From assembly GCF_027286325.1 (NCBI RefSeq), contig NZ_CP114588.1, positions 1,302,001 to 1,366,000 on the forward strand: a stretch of 64,000 nt of DNA. The letters are read 5' to 3'. The DNA is from Salinivibrio kushneri (GTDB taxonomy: Bacteria; Pseudomonadota; Gammaproteobacteria; Enterobacterales; Vibrionaceae). A program made the position numbers and the translations under genes. The notes below the pieces were generated by a model. It did no database searches. It was given only the letters and a program-made list of their open reading frames with translations, and had not been told where the DNA came from. Of this stretch, positions 47,341 to 56,984 are shown one piece after another; position 1 is the stretch's first letter, and each line of letters begins with the position of its first letter.

Positions 47341-48174
47341 ATGAGTCAACAAGAATACAACAATGCTTTACATATCGGTGGGTCGATAGAAACGGCGCTA
47401 AACGGTCGCTACCGGCTCGATCCATTTGAAATCATCAAAGAAGCTTTCTCCCAGACTTTCAAGCACTTCTGGTCGTTTTTGCCCGCCACCTTATGTCTGT
47501 TCGCGACTCAAATAGGTATCTTAATGTTGATGCTGACGTTGTTGTTGGGGGCACCGTCGCATTTATTTGAAGCATTAGTCGGTCAACGTGAGCTCACCAC
47601 AGATATGATTTCATCCGTGTGGTTGGCGAATTTTACGTCCGAGGTGCTGATTGCGCCCTTATATGCAGGGGCGAGCTTAATGGGCTTGAGTCACGCTATA
47701 GGATTTCGTTCTAAACCACGCCATCTACTAAAAGGGCTCGTGTTTGCTTTACCCGTGACGGTCGTGATCTGCCTGTCGGCGACATTGCAAAGTGTGGCGA
47801 GCATGATTTTTCCATTACTGAGCCTTTATGTTGCGATGGCGTTTTCTATGTCGCCGCTATTGATTTGTGAAAAACGCCTCACGCCGGTTAAAGCACTCAC
47901 CGTGTCCTTCCGGGCGGTGAACAAGAAGCTGTTTCAAATGGCAACTATTTATGCGGTTGTTGGCGTGCTATTTCTCATTTCTTTTGCCACCGCTGGCTTT
48001 GCCTTGGTTTGGGCGTTACCCTTTCTCTTCAATGTTAAAGGTGTGATTTATCGAGAAATGTTTGGCGTCGGCGTAGAGGTGACAGTGTCACATGATGAGA
48101 ATGGAGAAAGGGCGCCAAATAGTAATAGTACGACTAATCCGTCGTCATCTGACCAAGACACCTTTGACGCCTGA
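47341..48174 (+). CDS. Uncharacterised integral membrane protein
   Basis: A 277-residue protein with about five or six hydrophobic segments (first about 45-70, then 95-120, 130-150, 155-180, 200-230) and a hydrophilic C-terminal tail rich in Ser, Asn and Thr. The layout resembles small multi-span YciC/BPSS1780-like membrane proteins; I do not assign a family. It precedes the DUF2987 gene by 30 bases and is probably cotranscribed with it. Its place between pot and ttcA is, as I recall it, shared with vibrios. Confidence 0.78.
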   Translation: MSQQEYNNALHIGGSIETALNGRYRLDPFEIIKEAFSQTFKHFWSFLPATLCLFATQIGILMLMLTLLLGAPSHLFEALVGQRELTTDMISSVWLANFTSEVLIAPLYAGASLMGLSHAIGFRSKPRHLLKGLVFALPVTVVICLSATLQSVASMIFPLLSLYVAMAFSMSPLLICEKRLTPVKALTVSFRAVNKKLFQMATIYAVVGVLFLISFATAGFALVWALPFLFNVKGVIYREMFGVGVEVTVSHDENGERAPNSNSTTNPSSSDQDTFDA

Positions 48175-48204
48175 TTCCGCTTTGAGTCTGCAACTGGAGT
48201 TCTG

Positions 48205-48855
48205 ATGAAAAAATTAGCCAGTGTACTGGTTGTGCTGGGAATGGTGAGTGTCCCGGCCAGTGCCGATACATACCGTTTTAGCTATAGCAAGCTATTTACT
48301 CAGCTTAAACATAACGTGGAAGAAGGGCATCCTGATATTGGTGTGGCGTACTTTATGGTCTCGGCCGAGTCGGGAGAGGTCTGCCCGATCTCTCGCGCAT
48401 GGATGAGCAAAGAAGAGCATTATGAAGCCTTTGACGTTCCAGCCTCTCAAGCGCTGCCGCTTCCTCTCGATAACCAGCTCCGCAAAGTGAACCCGGATGT
48501 CTTCGTTGAAACCCCCGCCGACCGTAACTGCGATATTTCGTTCCAGGTATTGGTTGATCAGCCAGTAGGAAAGAAATTAACTAGCCAGCAGATTAAGAGT
48601 TGGTTGCCTCAGATGGATACGATGATGGAAAATTTAGGCGGGATGTTTGCTTCTTGGTTTATGCCGAAGACACAGGGAGTCGTCTTGCATTTTTCGCCCT
48701 CGGTGACGGGGGCGGTGACTAGCAGTGAGGGAAAAAAATACCCAATCGATGCTCACCAAGCCATTATAGATGTCAATCACCTTGGCGATAGCGCCACGTT
48801 AACGCTGCCAGAGGCTCCCATCAAGGTGTCGCCTTGGTTGCCGAAAAACGGATAA
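48205..48855 (+). CDS. DUF2987 family secreted protein
   Basis: A 216-residue protein with a signal sequence (about 1-20, ending SASAD-like) and the DUF2987 N-terminal pattern YRFSYSKLFTQLKHN. Two Cys (in EVCPISR and NCDISFQ) could form a disulphide. Predicted periplasmic. Found in vibrios and relatives near ttcA; function unknown. A strong bidirectional terminator follows. Confidence 0.85.
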   Translation: MKKLASVLVVLGMVSVPASADTYRFSYSKLFTQLKHNVEEGHPDIGVAYFMVSAESGEVCPISRAWMSKEEHYEAFDVPASQALPLPLDNQLRKVNPDVFVETPADRNCDISFQVLVDQPVGKKLTSQQIKSWLPQMDTMMENLGGMFASWFMPKTQGVVLHFSPSVTGAVTSSEGKKYPIDAHQAIIDVNHLGDSATLTLPEAPIKVSPWLPKNG

Positions 48856-48927
48856 ACGGCGAGAGACTTCAAGCCTACACTGAGCTTCAAAGACACAGTG
48901 CGCAGGATGTAGAAAGCTGAAACGACA

Positions 48928-48959
48928 AAAAACGCCCACTGTTTAAAGTGGGCGTTTTT
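48928..48959. terminator. Bidirectional terminator between DUF2987 and ttcA genes
   Basis: A 13-bp perfect stem of AAAAACGCCCACT and its complement with a 6-nt loop; the A and T ends provide U runs in both directions. Confidence 0.95.
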
Positions 48960-49007
48960 ATTAGCAGGCCATTTAGGGCCAACGACAATTCTGTCATGCT
49001 TCAAACA

Positions 49008-49937
49008 CTATGTGCCGACATTGACCACGTCGAGTGATAAGTTAGGGTCAACCTCGACAGGGCTCTCTGAAACGGGCGCCGGATCGGTAAAGTTTTCCTT
49101 ATCGAATGCGGTATCACCATCCCCCTCAAACGCCATACCCGCTGCGACGGATTTAAAATTAAACAGCTCGGTATCGGCCATATGCGAAGGGACGATATTT
49201 TGCATTGCTCGGAACATCGTCTCAATGCGGCCTGGATAGCGCTTATCCCAATCTCGGAGCATATCTTTGATCACTTGGCGTTGTAGGTTGGGCTGTGAGC
49301 CACAAAGGTTACACGGAATGATCGGGAAGGCTTTTTGCTCTGAATAACGCTCAATGTCTTTTTCTCGGCAATAGGCCAGTGGACGGATCACCACATGTTC
49401 GCCGTTGTCAGAGACGAGCTTCGGTGGCATGCCTTTCATCTTGCCGCCATAGAACATGTTCAAGAATAAGGTCTCTAGTATGTCATCTCGGTGATGGCCC
49501 AATGCAATTTTGGTGGCACCCAGCTCTTTCGCTGTGCGATACAAGATACCGCGGCGAAGTCGCGAACAAAGTGAACAGGTTGTCTTGCCCTCAGGCACTT
49601 TCTCTTTGACGATGGAGTAAGTGTCTTCTTCAACAATTTTGTACTCGACGCCCAAGCCCTCTAAATACTCTGGCAAAATGTGCTCAGGAAACCCAGGTTG
49701 CTTTTGATCTAAATTGACCGCAATGAGTTGGAATGAAACTGGCGCGCTCTTTTGCAGGCTTTGCAGCATATCAAGCAGGGTATAGCTATCTTTGCCGCCT
49801 GATAAACAAACCATAATGCGATCGCCATCTTCGATCATATTAAAGTCGGCAATCGCTTGTCCGGTGTTGCGACGAATGCGCTTTTGCAGTTTATTAAATC
49901 CGTATTTTTGTGCTTTGCTCAGCTCTTCGGTGCTCAT
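49008..49937 (-). CDS. ttcA: tRNA 2-thiocytidine biosynthesis protein TtcA
   Basis: A 309-residue enzyme that thiolates C32 of some tRNAs using an iron-sulphur cluster. PP-loop [14 protein letters not shown] activates the base; CSLCSR and CNLCGS supply the cluster cysteines. The start at 49937 begins the conserved [18 protein letters not shown]; 28 in-frame codons upstream are unlike the family. Downstream of uspE on the same strand. The C-terminal tail after residue about 275 is acidic and slightly longer than usual. Confidence 0.95.
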   Translation of the reverse strand: MSTEELSKAQKYGFNKLQKRIRRNTGQAIADFNMIEDGDRIMVCLSGGKDSYTLLDMLQSLQKSAPVSFQLIAVNLDQKQPGFPEHILPEYLEGLGVEYKIVEEDTYSIVKEKVPEGKTTCSLCSRLRRGILYRTAKELGATKIALGHHRDDILETLFLNMFYGGKMKGMPPKLVSDNGEHVVIRPLAYCREKDIERYSEQKAFPIIPCNLCGSQPNLQRQVIKDMLRDWDKRYPGRIETMFRAMQNIVPSHMADTELFNFKSVAAGMAFEGDGDTAFDKENFTDPAPVSESPVEVDPNLSLDVVNVGT

Positions 49938-50082
49938 AAGTACTATCGCGTTGTCAGGCAAGGTAAACGCATTACACTGCCAGTGTGCATGAATGGCGGG
50001 TATGATACGGATTTTGACCACAAATGCCAGTCAACAGCAGGCAGTGAATGCCACTGCCTGCTGTATGAGGGAATGAAAAAGG

Positions 50083-51030
50083 TTAATCGTTAGCGCGAGG
50101 ATCGAGTGGGCTAATGTAGCCATCAGGTTTGATGGCAAGTAAGTCACAGTCGAGTTGATCAATCATGTGCTCTGCGGTATTACCGATAAACACCGCGGAT
50201 AAGCCGGTGCGTCCTGTGGTACCGAGAATAACAAGCTCTGCATCCAGCTCTCGGGCAATGTTAGGGATAACATCTTCCGGCAACCCTTCTTGGACATGCG
50301 TGCGTGTTTCTTCGATGTGATGGCGCTGACGCAAGGCTTTCATTGCCGTGAGATGATGACCTCGTACCGCATCAGTATACGATGTTGGATCAAAGTCAGG
50401 CAGCTCGATAGTAATATTGACCGGCGTGGCAGGGTAGGCGTTAGCCAGGTGCAACTCAGCCCCTAACATCGCACTCATGATATTGCCTTCATCAACCAAT
50501 TTGTCGTTGAGCTCAGCGTGAGTTTCAGTTTCAGACGCTACATGAACAGAGGCGACTATCTTGCCTTTATCTGGCCAACCATGATCTTTAACTAATAACA
50601 CTGAACTTGGGCATTTGCGTAACAAGTGCCAATCGGTGGGGGTAAAGATGACAGAGCCTAGTGTGTCGTGTTGGTGTGTCGCTTTAACCACCAAATCGTG
50701 GTGGTGGCTCAGCACGCGTTCGACAATCGCTTCGTAAGGGCGGTTATGCCATACCACGACTTTTTCGATTTCACACGCTTGAGCATGGTGTGATTGAATA
50801 ACTTCATTCATCCATTCTTCACGTTGGTGCATCACACCTTGGCGCATCGCTTGCCGCTCATCAGATGAGAGCATGGATGTCATTTCGTAAGAGAAATCAT
50901 AAATGGCAAGAAACAGAGTGAGCTTAACCTTTGCATCGCTTCGCTGGCTAAGCGTGACTGCACGGGAAAGTGCAGGCTGTTGTTCTTGGGAAGGATCAAT
51001 GACGACGAGCAGGTTCGTGTACCTAGACAT
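50083..51030 (-). CDS. uspE: Universal stress protein E
   Basis: A 315-residue tandem Usp-domain protein like E. coli UspE: domain 1 about 3-150 (LLVVIDPS start), domain 2 about 160-310 with the GTTGRTGLSAVFIGNTAEHMID motif, a Gly-rich nucleotide-binding-type signature. The strong AAGGAGG ribosome site precedes the ATG. As in enterics it lies downstream of fnr, but a terminator lies between. Usually linked to oxidative stress, motility and aggregation. Confidence 0.93.
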   Translation of the reverse strand: MSRYTNLLVVIDPSQEQQPALSRAVTLSQRSDAKVKLTLFLAIYDFSYEMTSMLSSDERQAMRQGVMHQREEWMNEVIQSHHAQACEIEKVVVWHNRPYEAIVERVLSHHHDLVVKATHQHDTLGSVIFTPTDWHLLRKCPSSVLLVKDHGWPDKGKIVASVHVASETETHAELNDKLVDEGNIMSAMLGAELHLANAYPATPVNITIELPDFDPTSYTDAVRGHHLTAMKALRQRHHIEETRTHVQEGLPEDVIPNIARELDAELVILGTTGRTGLSAVFIGNTAEHMIDQLDCDLLAIKPDGYISPLDPRAND

Positions 51031-51116
51031 ATCTGCCTCCTTTGCACAGATGCATCGGTTAATTTCACTTTAACCTACTTAGCCCGTTCACGCGAAAGAA
51101 ATTGCTCACCACAGAG

Positions 51117-51149
51117 CAAAAAAGAGAAATGGCGCATAAAGCGCCATTT
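51117..51149 (-). terminator. Intrinsic terminator of fnr
   Basis: A 9-bp stem AAATGGCGC/GCGCCATTT with a 5-nt loop; on the minus strand TCTCTTTTTT follows. Confidence 0.87.
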
Positions 51150-51174
51150 ATTAACAACTTATTTACTTTTTCTG

Positions 51175-51924
51175 CTAAACAAAGCACTCTTCATCCGCAA
51201 GACGTGCAAGCTCTTCCAAGTCTAGAACCGTGATGTATTTACCTTTGACCGCCAAGATTTCTGACTTTTGGAAGCGGCCTAATAAGCGACTGATCGTTTC
51301 AACGGTGAGACCCAGGTAGTTACCAATATCACCTCGCGTCATGGTAAGGCGGAACTCTCGCGGAGAAAACCCACGCTGAGCAAAGCGTTTCGATAGACTA
51401 TAAAGGAAAGCGGCCAGACGCTCTTCAGCTGTTTTCTTCGATAACAGCAAAATCATATCCTGATCGCCTTTTATCTCATTGCTCATTAGTCGCATGATTT
51501 GTTGGCGAAGCTTGGGCATTTTACCGGAGAGGTCATCAAGGGTGTCGTAGGGGATCTCACAAATCATTGACGTTTCTAGCGCTTGAGCAAAGCTAGGATG
51601 CTCACTGTCATTAATCGCGTCAAACCCCACCAAATCTCCGGCAAGGTGGAATGCTGTTATCTGCTCATCACCTTGTTCTGTGATTGTGTAGGTCTTAACC
51701 GTACCTGAACGAATCGCATACAGCGCTCGCAGATTATCACCGGCTTTGAACAGTTCTTGGCCTTTCTGAATAGGTTTTTTTCGCTCAATGATGCTATCCA
51801 GTTGATCCAACTCTTGCTCATTTAACGTAAAGGGAATGCAAAGCTGGCTGATACTGCAATCTTGACAATGAATTGCACAACCGCCTGACTGAACCCGCCG
51901 AGTGATGATCTTATTCGACACCAT
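51175..51924 (-). CDS. fnr: Oxygen-sensing regulator FNR (EtrA)
   Basis: A 249-residue CRP/FNR-family activator that switches cells to anaerobic gene expression. Iron-sulphur ligands are at Cys20, Cys23, Cys29 and Cys122, exactly as in E. coli. The recognition helix [12 protein letters not shown] carries the Glu, Ser and Arg that read TTGAT half-sites. The N-terminal [20 protein letters not shown] block is nearly identical to the enteric form. An FNR box sits just before the gene. Adjacent to the cbb3 oxidase cluster, a typical FNR target. Confidence 0.97.
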   Translation of the reverse strand: MVSNKIITRRVQSGGCAIHCQDCSISQLCIPFTLNEQELDQLDSIIERKKPIQKGQELFKAGDNLRALYAIRSGTVKTYTITEQGDEQITAFHLAGDLVGFDAINDSEHPSFAQALETSMICEIPYDTLDDLSGKMPKLRQQIMRLMSNEIKGDQDMILLLSKKTAEERLAAFLYSLSKRFAQRGFSPREFRLTMTRGDIGNYLGLTVETISRLLGRFQKSEILAVKGKYITVLDLEELARLADEECFV

Positions 51925-51938
51925 ACACCTGCCTGAAA

Positions 51939-51952
51939 TTGATAAACGTCAA
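51939..51952 (-). promoter_or_regulatory. FNR box before fnr
   Basis: TTGATAAACGTCAA matches the FNR consensus TTGATNNNNATCAA at nine of ten positions. It ends 15 bases before the fnr start codon, a position that suits repression, matching known FNR autorepression in E. coli. Confidence 0.75.
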
Positions 51953-51989
51953 TAGACATATTACACCATGATTGTGTGCTAGGTCGACC

Positions 51990-52664
51990 TTATATCAGGA
52001 GTTTGAGCGCTGAATAAGCCGTATAAAAGCCATAAAGCGCTAACATTGTGGCACATATCAAACGCAGTAAGTGGTTGTTAAGAATTGGCTTAATCCGCTC
52101 GGCAAGGGCACCAACGGTTAACATCGCCGGTAACGTCCCTAATCCAAACCCGAACATTACAAGGCCGCCTCCCGATGCGCTGCCTGCAACAGCGGCCCAA
52201 CTCAGCGCTGAGTAAACGAGCCCACAGGGGAGCCAGCCCCACACAAGGCCAAAGGGATACGCATATAACGGCGAACGCAGTGGCATTAGTTTGGACGTTA
52301 GCGGAGAAATAACTCGCCAAAGTTTGCTACCCAGTCGCTCAATATAGCTAAGGCCATTCCACACTTGGGCCATATAGGCTGCTAATAGCAACATCATGAT
52401 TGCAGCAAACAGTCGCAATACCGCAAGGTGCTGCGTTAAATCAGACAAAGCAAGCAAGGAGGCTACGGTACCACCGATCATTGCGCCGGCAACGGTATAT
52501 GAGCTGATTCGCCCCAAGTTATACAAGACAAGATAAGGCCATTTGGCTTTTTGCGGAGGAATGCCAAGAGACATAGCCGCAGCAACCCCGCCACACATCC
52601 CTAGACAGTGGCCAGCCCCCAACAAGCCAATTACGAGGGCACCAATAAAATCAATGTTTGTCAT
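51990..52664 (-). CDS. TauE/SafE (DsbD-like) membrane protein of the cbb3 cluster
   Basis: A 224-residue inner-membrane protein with six or seven spans and a conserved GHCLGMCGG near residue 17 and YPFGLVWGWLPCGLVYSAL near the middle. The two Cys-containing segments resemble the thiol/metal-carrying spans of DsbD/CcdA. The gene commonly accompanies ccoS and ccoI in gammaproteobacteria; a role in copper handling or haem-copper assembly is inferred. The start at 52664 overlaps ccoS by 14 bases; an earlier in-frame start is inside ccoS. Confidence 0.85.
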   Translation of the reverse strand: MTNIDFIGALVIGLLGAGHCLGMCGGVAAAMSLGIPPQKAKWPYLVLYNLGRISSYTVAGAMIGGTVASLLALSDLTQHLAVLRLFAAIMMLLLAAYMAQVWNGLSYIERLGSKLWRVISPLTSKLMPLRSPLYAYPFGLVWGWLPCGLVYSALSWAAVAGSASGGGLVMFGFGLGTLPAMLTVGALAERIKPILNNHLLRLICATMLALYGFYTAYSALKLLI

Positions 52665-52866
52665 CTTGCGTCGACGCGTGAGGTTCGGTTGATTGGCTTG
52701 ATTGTGATCCGGTGTCTTTCTCCGGCTCTTCTTCATCAAAAAGGATCGAAGATCCTTGTCGTTCTAGATCCTCGAATTGATCAGATTTGACGGCCCAGAT
52801 AAACACGACGGCAGCCACGCAAACCAGCATGATGGCGATGGGGATCAAAATGTACAAACTAGCCAT
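52651..52866 (-). CDS. ccoS: cbb3 oxidase assembly protein CcoS
   Basis: A 71-residue single-span membrane protein with the usual CcoS order: a short lumenal start, one hydrophobic segment (about 4-26), then WAVKSDQFEDLERQGSSILFDE. It helps insert cofactors into cytochrome cbb3. Starts four bases after the ccoI stop. The C-terminal tail is rich in Ser, Gln and Asp. Confidence 0.93.
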   Translation of the reverse strand: MASLYILIPIAIMLVCVAAVVFIWAVKSDQFEDLERQGSSILFDEEEPEKDTGSQSSQSTEPHASTQDDKH

Positions 52867-52870
52867 AACG

Positions 52871-55249
52871 CTAATCCTCTTTTCTATTAAGTAGGCGCAG
52901 CGAGTTAGATACCACGATAATCGAGCTTGCTGACATGCCTACCACCGCAACGTAAGGAGCGACATAGCCCATAACCGCTAAGGGTAGGATAGTGATGTTG
53001 TAGCCAAGGGCCCAGGTTAAGTTCTCGCGGATAATACGGCGCGTTTGTTGGGCTAGACGTCTTGCCGTTAGTAGTTTCTCCAAATCATCACTTAACAGCA
53101 CCATATCGGCAGATGATTTGGCGATGTCAGTGCCTCCGCCCATCGCAACCGACAAGTGGGCGCCGGCTAAAACGGGCGCATCATTGACGCCATCACCGAC
53201 CATCAGCGTCACGGTGTCATCATCAAGGCTTTGAAGATACGCCAGTTTGCCTTGCGGAGATACGCCTGAAATCACAGAATCAATCCCAAGCTCATTCGCT
53301 ACTTGGTCAACGTTGCGAGACTGATCACCGGTTAGCATGGTGGTTTGAATCCCAGCTTGTTTAAATGCGGCTATCAAGCGTGCGCTACTGGGACGAATCG
53401 GATCGGTCAGTGAAAACGCGGCCACCACTTGCTCGTCACAACTGAGTACAACGGGATAGGAGTCATACTCAGTTTTAGGTGAAGATAGGGCAAACGCCGC
53501 TTTGCCAATACGCCAATGCTGGCCATTGATCTCGCCGCTTATCCCTTGACCAATATGGTTGTCTGCCGCTTTGACTGTCAGAAACTCAGTCGCTTTTGAT
53601 TGGAACGCGTTGGCGATGGGATGATTGGCAAATCCCTCTAAGCTGGCCGCAATGTTCAAGGCCGATTGTTCGCTAACGTCAGCAGCAAACATGTGGACTG
53701 AATCAATTTTCACCTCCCCCTCGGTCAGTGTACCTGTTTTATCAACCACCAATCGATTCACCTTGGTTAAGGTTTCCAAAACGTGGCCTCGGCGTAACAT
53801 GATACCGAGCTGGCCAAAGGTCGATGTTGAGCAAGTAAGGGCCGTGGGTGTGGCGAGTGACAATGCGCAAGGGCAGGTGGCAACAAGCACGGATAGCATG
53901 ATCCAAAAGGCATCCTCAGGTTGAACAAAATGCCAATAGAGCCAAGTCGATGCGGAAATAATTAAGATGGCGGCGACAAAGTAACGCGCGATATGGTCTG
54001 CCAGCACCGCCACCTTGGGTTTTGCCATTTGAGCTTCATCTTGCAAACGCACAATATGAGCCACGAGAGACTCTTTGTGATTACTCGTCACACAAATATC
54101 GACATTCCCTTCCACATTCATGGTGCCGGCATAAACGGCATCACCCAGTCGCTTAGTTTGTGGTAGTGACTCGCCTGTCAGCATGGCTTCATCGACGGAC
54201 GTCGTGCCAGACAATATTTTTCCATCGGCAGGAAAGGGCTCCCCGGGCAATACGCGAATGTTATCGCCTACTTTCAGACTGTTAGCTGGCACGGCTTCAC
54301 CGTTAAGACGGCGCGCCATTTTGGGAACCAGTTTTAACAAGTTGGCGCTGGCTGCTGCAGCCGTGCGGCGTGCGCGCATTTCCAGAAAACGCCCAAGTAG
54401 CAAGAAGAAGGTAAACATCGCCACCGATTCGAAAAACACTTCCCCTTTTCCGGTCACTGTGGCGTACAAGCTAGAAAAATAAGCAAATAACAAAGCAATA
54501 GAAACGGGCACGTCCATGCCCAATGTACGGGCTTTTAGGTTGCGCCACGCATTGGTGTAAAAGGGCAACGCAGAATAAAGTAAGACAGGCGTCGCGAAGA
54601 TTAAACTTATCCACCGGAAGTAATTGCGAAAGGTTTCATCCATATCGCCAAAAACTTCAAAATACATCGCCACGGCTAACATCATCACTTGCATGGTGGC
54701 CAGGCCAGCAATGCCCAGCCGATACAAGTATTGCTTCATATTACGATGGTATTGCTGCTCTTGCCTGTCGGCCTCAAAAGGCGCAGCCTTGTACCCAAGA
54801 TGGTGGATGCGCGTGAGTATTGTGCTCAGCGACGTTTCAGCGTCATCCCAACGCACCTGGGCGCGGTTCGTGGTCGTGTTGACCTGAATATGTGTCACGC
54901 CCGTGGTGCGCTGCAGTTGCTTTTCAATCAACCAAGCACACGCTGCGCAAGAAACACCATCAAGTGACAACGTCACCTCTTTTTGGTCTGCCACGTCGCG
55001 GACAAACTCTTGTTGTACATCTTGATTATCGTATAGCGTCAGTGATTTGAGCTCTTCGGGGACTAAGTCGGCCTTATCAGCGTTCTCTGTGCGATATTGA
55101 TAATAAGAACTCAAACCACTGTCTACGATCGTGGTTGCCACGGCTTGGCAGCCAGGGCAACACATAAGGCGGGGTTTATCGAAAATCACTACTTGGTAGG
55201 TGTCTCCTGTTAGCACAGGATCACCACAGTGATAACAAGGCGTGGTCAT
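52871..55249 (-). CDS. ccoI: Copper P-type ATPase CcoI/FixI
   Basis: A 792-residue P1B-ATPase that exports copper to the periplasm for the CuB site of cbb3 oxidase. An N-terminal cysteine cluster (CYHCGD, MCCPGCQA), an HMA domain with CAACAWLIEK, then eight spans, the CPC ion site in CPCALSLATP, phosphorylated Asp in DKTGTLT, and hinge GDGVNDAPVL. Starts two bases after ccoH. The CPC and N-terminal cysteine pattern distinguish it from the general copper-detoxifying CopA. Confidence 0.95.
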   Translation of the reverse strand: MTTPCYHCGDPVLTGDTYQVVIFDKPRLMCCPGCQAVATTIVDSGLSSYYQYRTENADKADLVPEELKSLTLYDNQDVQQEFVRDVADQKEVTLSLDGVSCAACAWLIEKQLQRTTGVTHIQVNTTTNRAQVRWDDAETSLSTILTRIHHLGYKAAPFEADRQEQQYHRNMKQYLYRLGIAGLATMQVMMLAVAMYFEVFGDMDETFRNYFRWISLIFATPVLLYSALPFYTNAWRNLKARTLGMDVPVSIALLFAYFSSLYATVTGKGEVFFESVAMFTFFLLLGRFLEMRARRTAAAASANLLKLVPKMARRLNGEAVPANSLKVGDNIRVLPGEPFPADGKILSGTTSVDEAMLTGESLPQTKRLGDAVYAGTMNVEGNVDICVTSNHKESLVAHIVRLQDEAQMAKPKVAVLADHIARYFVAAILIISASTWLYWHFVQPEDAFWIMLSVLVATCPCALSLATPTALTCSTSTFGQLGIMLRRGHVLETLTKVNRLVVDKTGTLTEGEVKIDSVHMFAADVSEQSALNIAASLEGFANHPIANAFQSKATEFLTVKAADNHIGQGISGEINGQHWRIGKAAFALSSPKTEYDSYPVVLSCDEQVVAAFSLTDPIRPSSARLIAAFKQAGIQTTMLTGDQSRNVDQVANELGIDSVISGVSPQGKLAYLQSLDDDTVTLMVGDGVNDAPVLAGAHLSVAMGGGTDIAKSSADMVLLSDDLEKLLTARRLAQQTRRIIRENLTWALGYNITILPLAVMGYVAPYVAVVGMSASSIIVVSNSLRLLNRKED

Positions 55250-55251
55250 GG

Positions 55252-55737
55252 TTACTGCTTACCGGTTAACGTCAGGGGAGTTGAGACAGGGAAATTGATA
55301 CGACCGTGAACTTTCCATTGCTTATCGAATGAAGTGATTTCGATAAACCAAGGCCCAGATATTGGTTCAGCAAGATCGATATGATAAACCCCTGCTTGGT
55401 TTGGATTTACCATCACATTCACATCTTTTCGCTCGAGCGTACGGTGTTGAATATGCACCTTGAGCGCAGGAAATGACTCGAGATCGCCTTTATCTAGTGC
55501 TATCGCAATTGCCTGGTCGCTAGACGATAGTTGTGCTGAGATCCCCAGCTGAGCCGCGACTTTCAGCTTGGAAAGATCAACATTAATCGCCTTGCCTTTC
55601 TTGTAATAGTCTTCTGCCACCAGAGACACAGAATTCATCGAAAAGACGGTCACAGTTAACAAACTCGCGACGACAACAGAAGCGGGAAGGGCAATCAGGA
55701 ACCAAGGCCAAAACTGCTTGTACCAGGGTGTTACCAT
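55252..55737 (-). CDS. ccoH: cbb3 oxidase assembly protein, FixH family
   Basis: A 161-residue protein with one membrane segment (about 12-35) and a periplasmic beta-rich domain containing the FixH-type SVSLVAEDYYKKGKAIN. Needed for assembly and stability of cbb3 in other bacteria. Starts the assembly group ccoH-ccoI-ccoS-TauE and is 73 bases after ccoP. ccoG (fixG), often found between, is absent here. Confidence 0.88.
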   Translation of the reverse strand: MVTPWYKQFWPWFLIALPASVVVASLLTVTVFSMNSVSLVAEDYYKKGKAINVDLSKLKVAAQLGISAQLSSSDQAIAIALDKGDLESFPALKVHIQHRTLERKDVNVMVNPNQAGVYHIDLAEPISGPWFIEITSFDKQWKVHGRINFPVSTPLTLTGKQ

Positions 55738-55772
55738 CAGAAGCTCCTCGGTTTGAGCATTTACATTTAAGA

Positions 55773-55792
55773 AGCCCCTGCAAGCAGGGGCT
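55773..55792 (-). terminator. Hairpin between ccoP and ccoH
   Basis: An 8-bp stem AGCCCCTG/CAGGGGCT with loop CAAG; on the minus strand TTCTT follows. A partial terminator that could make the assembly genes less abundant than the oxidase subunits. Confidence 0.65.
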
Positions 55793-55809
55793 GTATCACA
55801 CCTAAGTGC

Positions 55810-56790
55810 TTATTCTACTTCAGGATTACTCAAACGCCATACATAGGCAGAGAGTATCTGGATTTTTTCTTCGCCAAGGTGAGCTTCCCATGCGGGCATC
55901 ACGCCTTGACGACCACCACGAATGGTTTGCTCGACGGCACGACGAGAGCCACCATATAGCCAGATATTGTCAGTTAAATCCGGCGCACCAAAGGCAGGGT
56001 TACCTTTGCCATCCGTGCCGTGACATGCGGCACATACAACAAAGCGAGATTTACCCTTGGCAGCCATTTGCGGATCCACTTTACGACCTGACAAGCTCAG
56101 TGCATAAGCAGTGACTTCTTTCACGCCTTCTTCACCCATGGTGTCCAACCAAGCCGGCATGTTGCCTTTTCGGCCATGGAGAAGGGTGGCTTTAATGGTT
56201 TCAGGCTCACCGCCATACAACCACGCGTCGTCGGTGAGATTCGGGAAACCAGCCTGACCGCGCGCATCCGACCCATGGCAGGCCGCACAGTTTTGGCTAA
56301 ACAAACGTTGACCCACTTTCAAAGCTTCTTCATTACGCGCGATTTGAGTAATCGGACGCAATGATTTGCCATCTTCTTGGTAGGCGAGTTTGCGGAACGC
56401 TTCACCAAACACCTTGTCAGCTGCCTCGAGCTCCATCGCATATTGGTTAATGTGCTGCGCTTCTTGCGCTTTTGCCATTAACTCACGCGATTCCTCGACA
56501 CTGCTTACGTCTTGGTACGAACTTTTCCAGCCTAATACGCCAGCAAAGTTACCCAGCCCCGGATAGAGGATAAGGTACCCCAAGCCGAACACTAAAGTCG
56601 CCCAAAACATGTACGACCACCACTTAGGCAGTGGGTTGTTGAGTTCACGAATACCGTCATACTCGTGACCCATGTCATCGCCTTCTGCGACGCCCATTTT
56701 ATCTTTGGTTGTCCAAATGATAAGAGCAGCACAGCCAGCAATCGTGCCGAGTACGATGACTGTTACGAAGATACTCCAAAACGTACTCAT
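55810..56790 (-). CDS. ccoP: cbb3 oxidase subunit III, dihaem CcoP
   Basis: A 326-residue membrane-anchored dihaem cytochrome c. An N-terminal span (about 5-28), a second hydrophobic segment near 55-75, then two haem motifs, CAACHGSDARG and CAACHGTDGKG. Carries electrons from cytochrome c to the catalytic subunit. Its start overlaps the end of ccoQ by one base. Confidence 0.96.
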   Translation of the reverse strand: MSTFWSIFVTVIVLGTIAGCAALIIWTTKDKMGVAEGDDMGHEYDGIRELNNPLPKWWSYMFWATLVFGLGYLILYPGLGNFAGVLGWKSSYQDVSSVEESRELMAKAQEAQHINQYAMELEAADKVFGEAFRKLAYQEDGKSLRPITQIARNEEALKVGQRLFSQNCAACHGSDARGQAGFPNLTDDAWLYGGEPETIKATLLHGRKGNMPAWLDTMGEEGVKEVTAYALSLSGRKVDPQMAAKGKSRFVVCAACHGTDGKGNPAFGAPDLTDNIWLYGGSRRAVEQTIRGGRQGVMPAWEAHLGEEKIQILSAYVWRLSNPEVE

Positions 56791-56972
56791 TAGCGATTAT
56801 CTCCTGTCTTGTTATTGGACTTATCCTGATTGTTCTCCTCATCGTCGAAAATCAGGTTAGCCGCTTCATCAAAGTGCTTTTTGCGACGTTTGCTATAAGC
56901 CCAAACAACGATCCCAATGAAGCTCACAAAAAGGACAACTGTCCAGATACTATGAAAGGTGCCGATATCCAT
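56790..56972 (-). CDS. ccoQ: cbb3 oxidase subunit CcoQ
   Basis: A 60-residue single-span protein: MDIGTFHSIWTVVLFVSFIG, then the cytosolic WAYSKRRKKHFDEAANLIF. The layout is the canonical CcoQ. It stabilises the oxidase. Between ccoO and ccoP. Confidence 0.93.
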   Translation of the reverse strand: MDIGTFHSIWTVVLFVSFIGIVVWAYSKRRKKHFDEAANLIFDDEENNQDKSNNKTGDNR

Positions 56973-56984
56973 AGGCCCTCCTTA

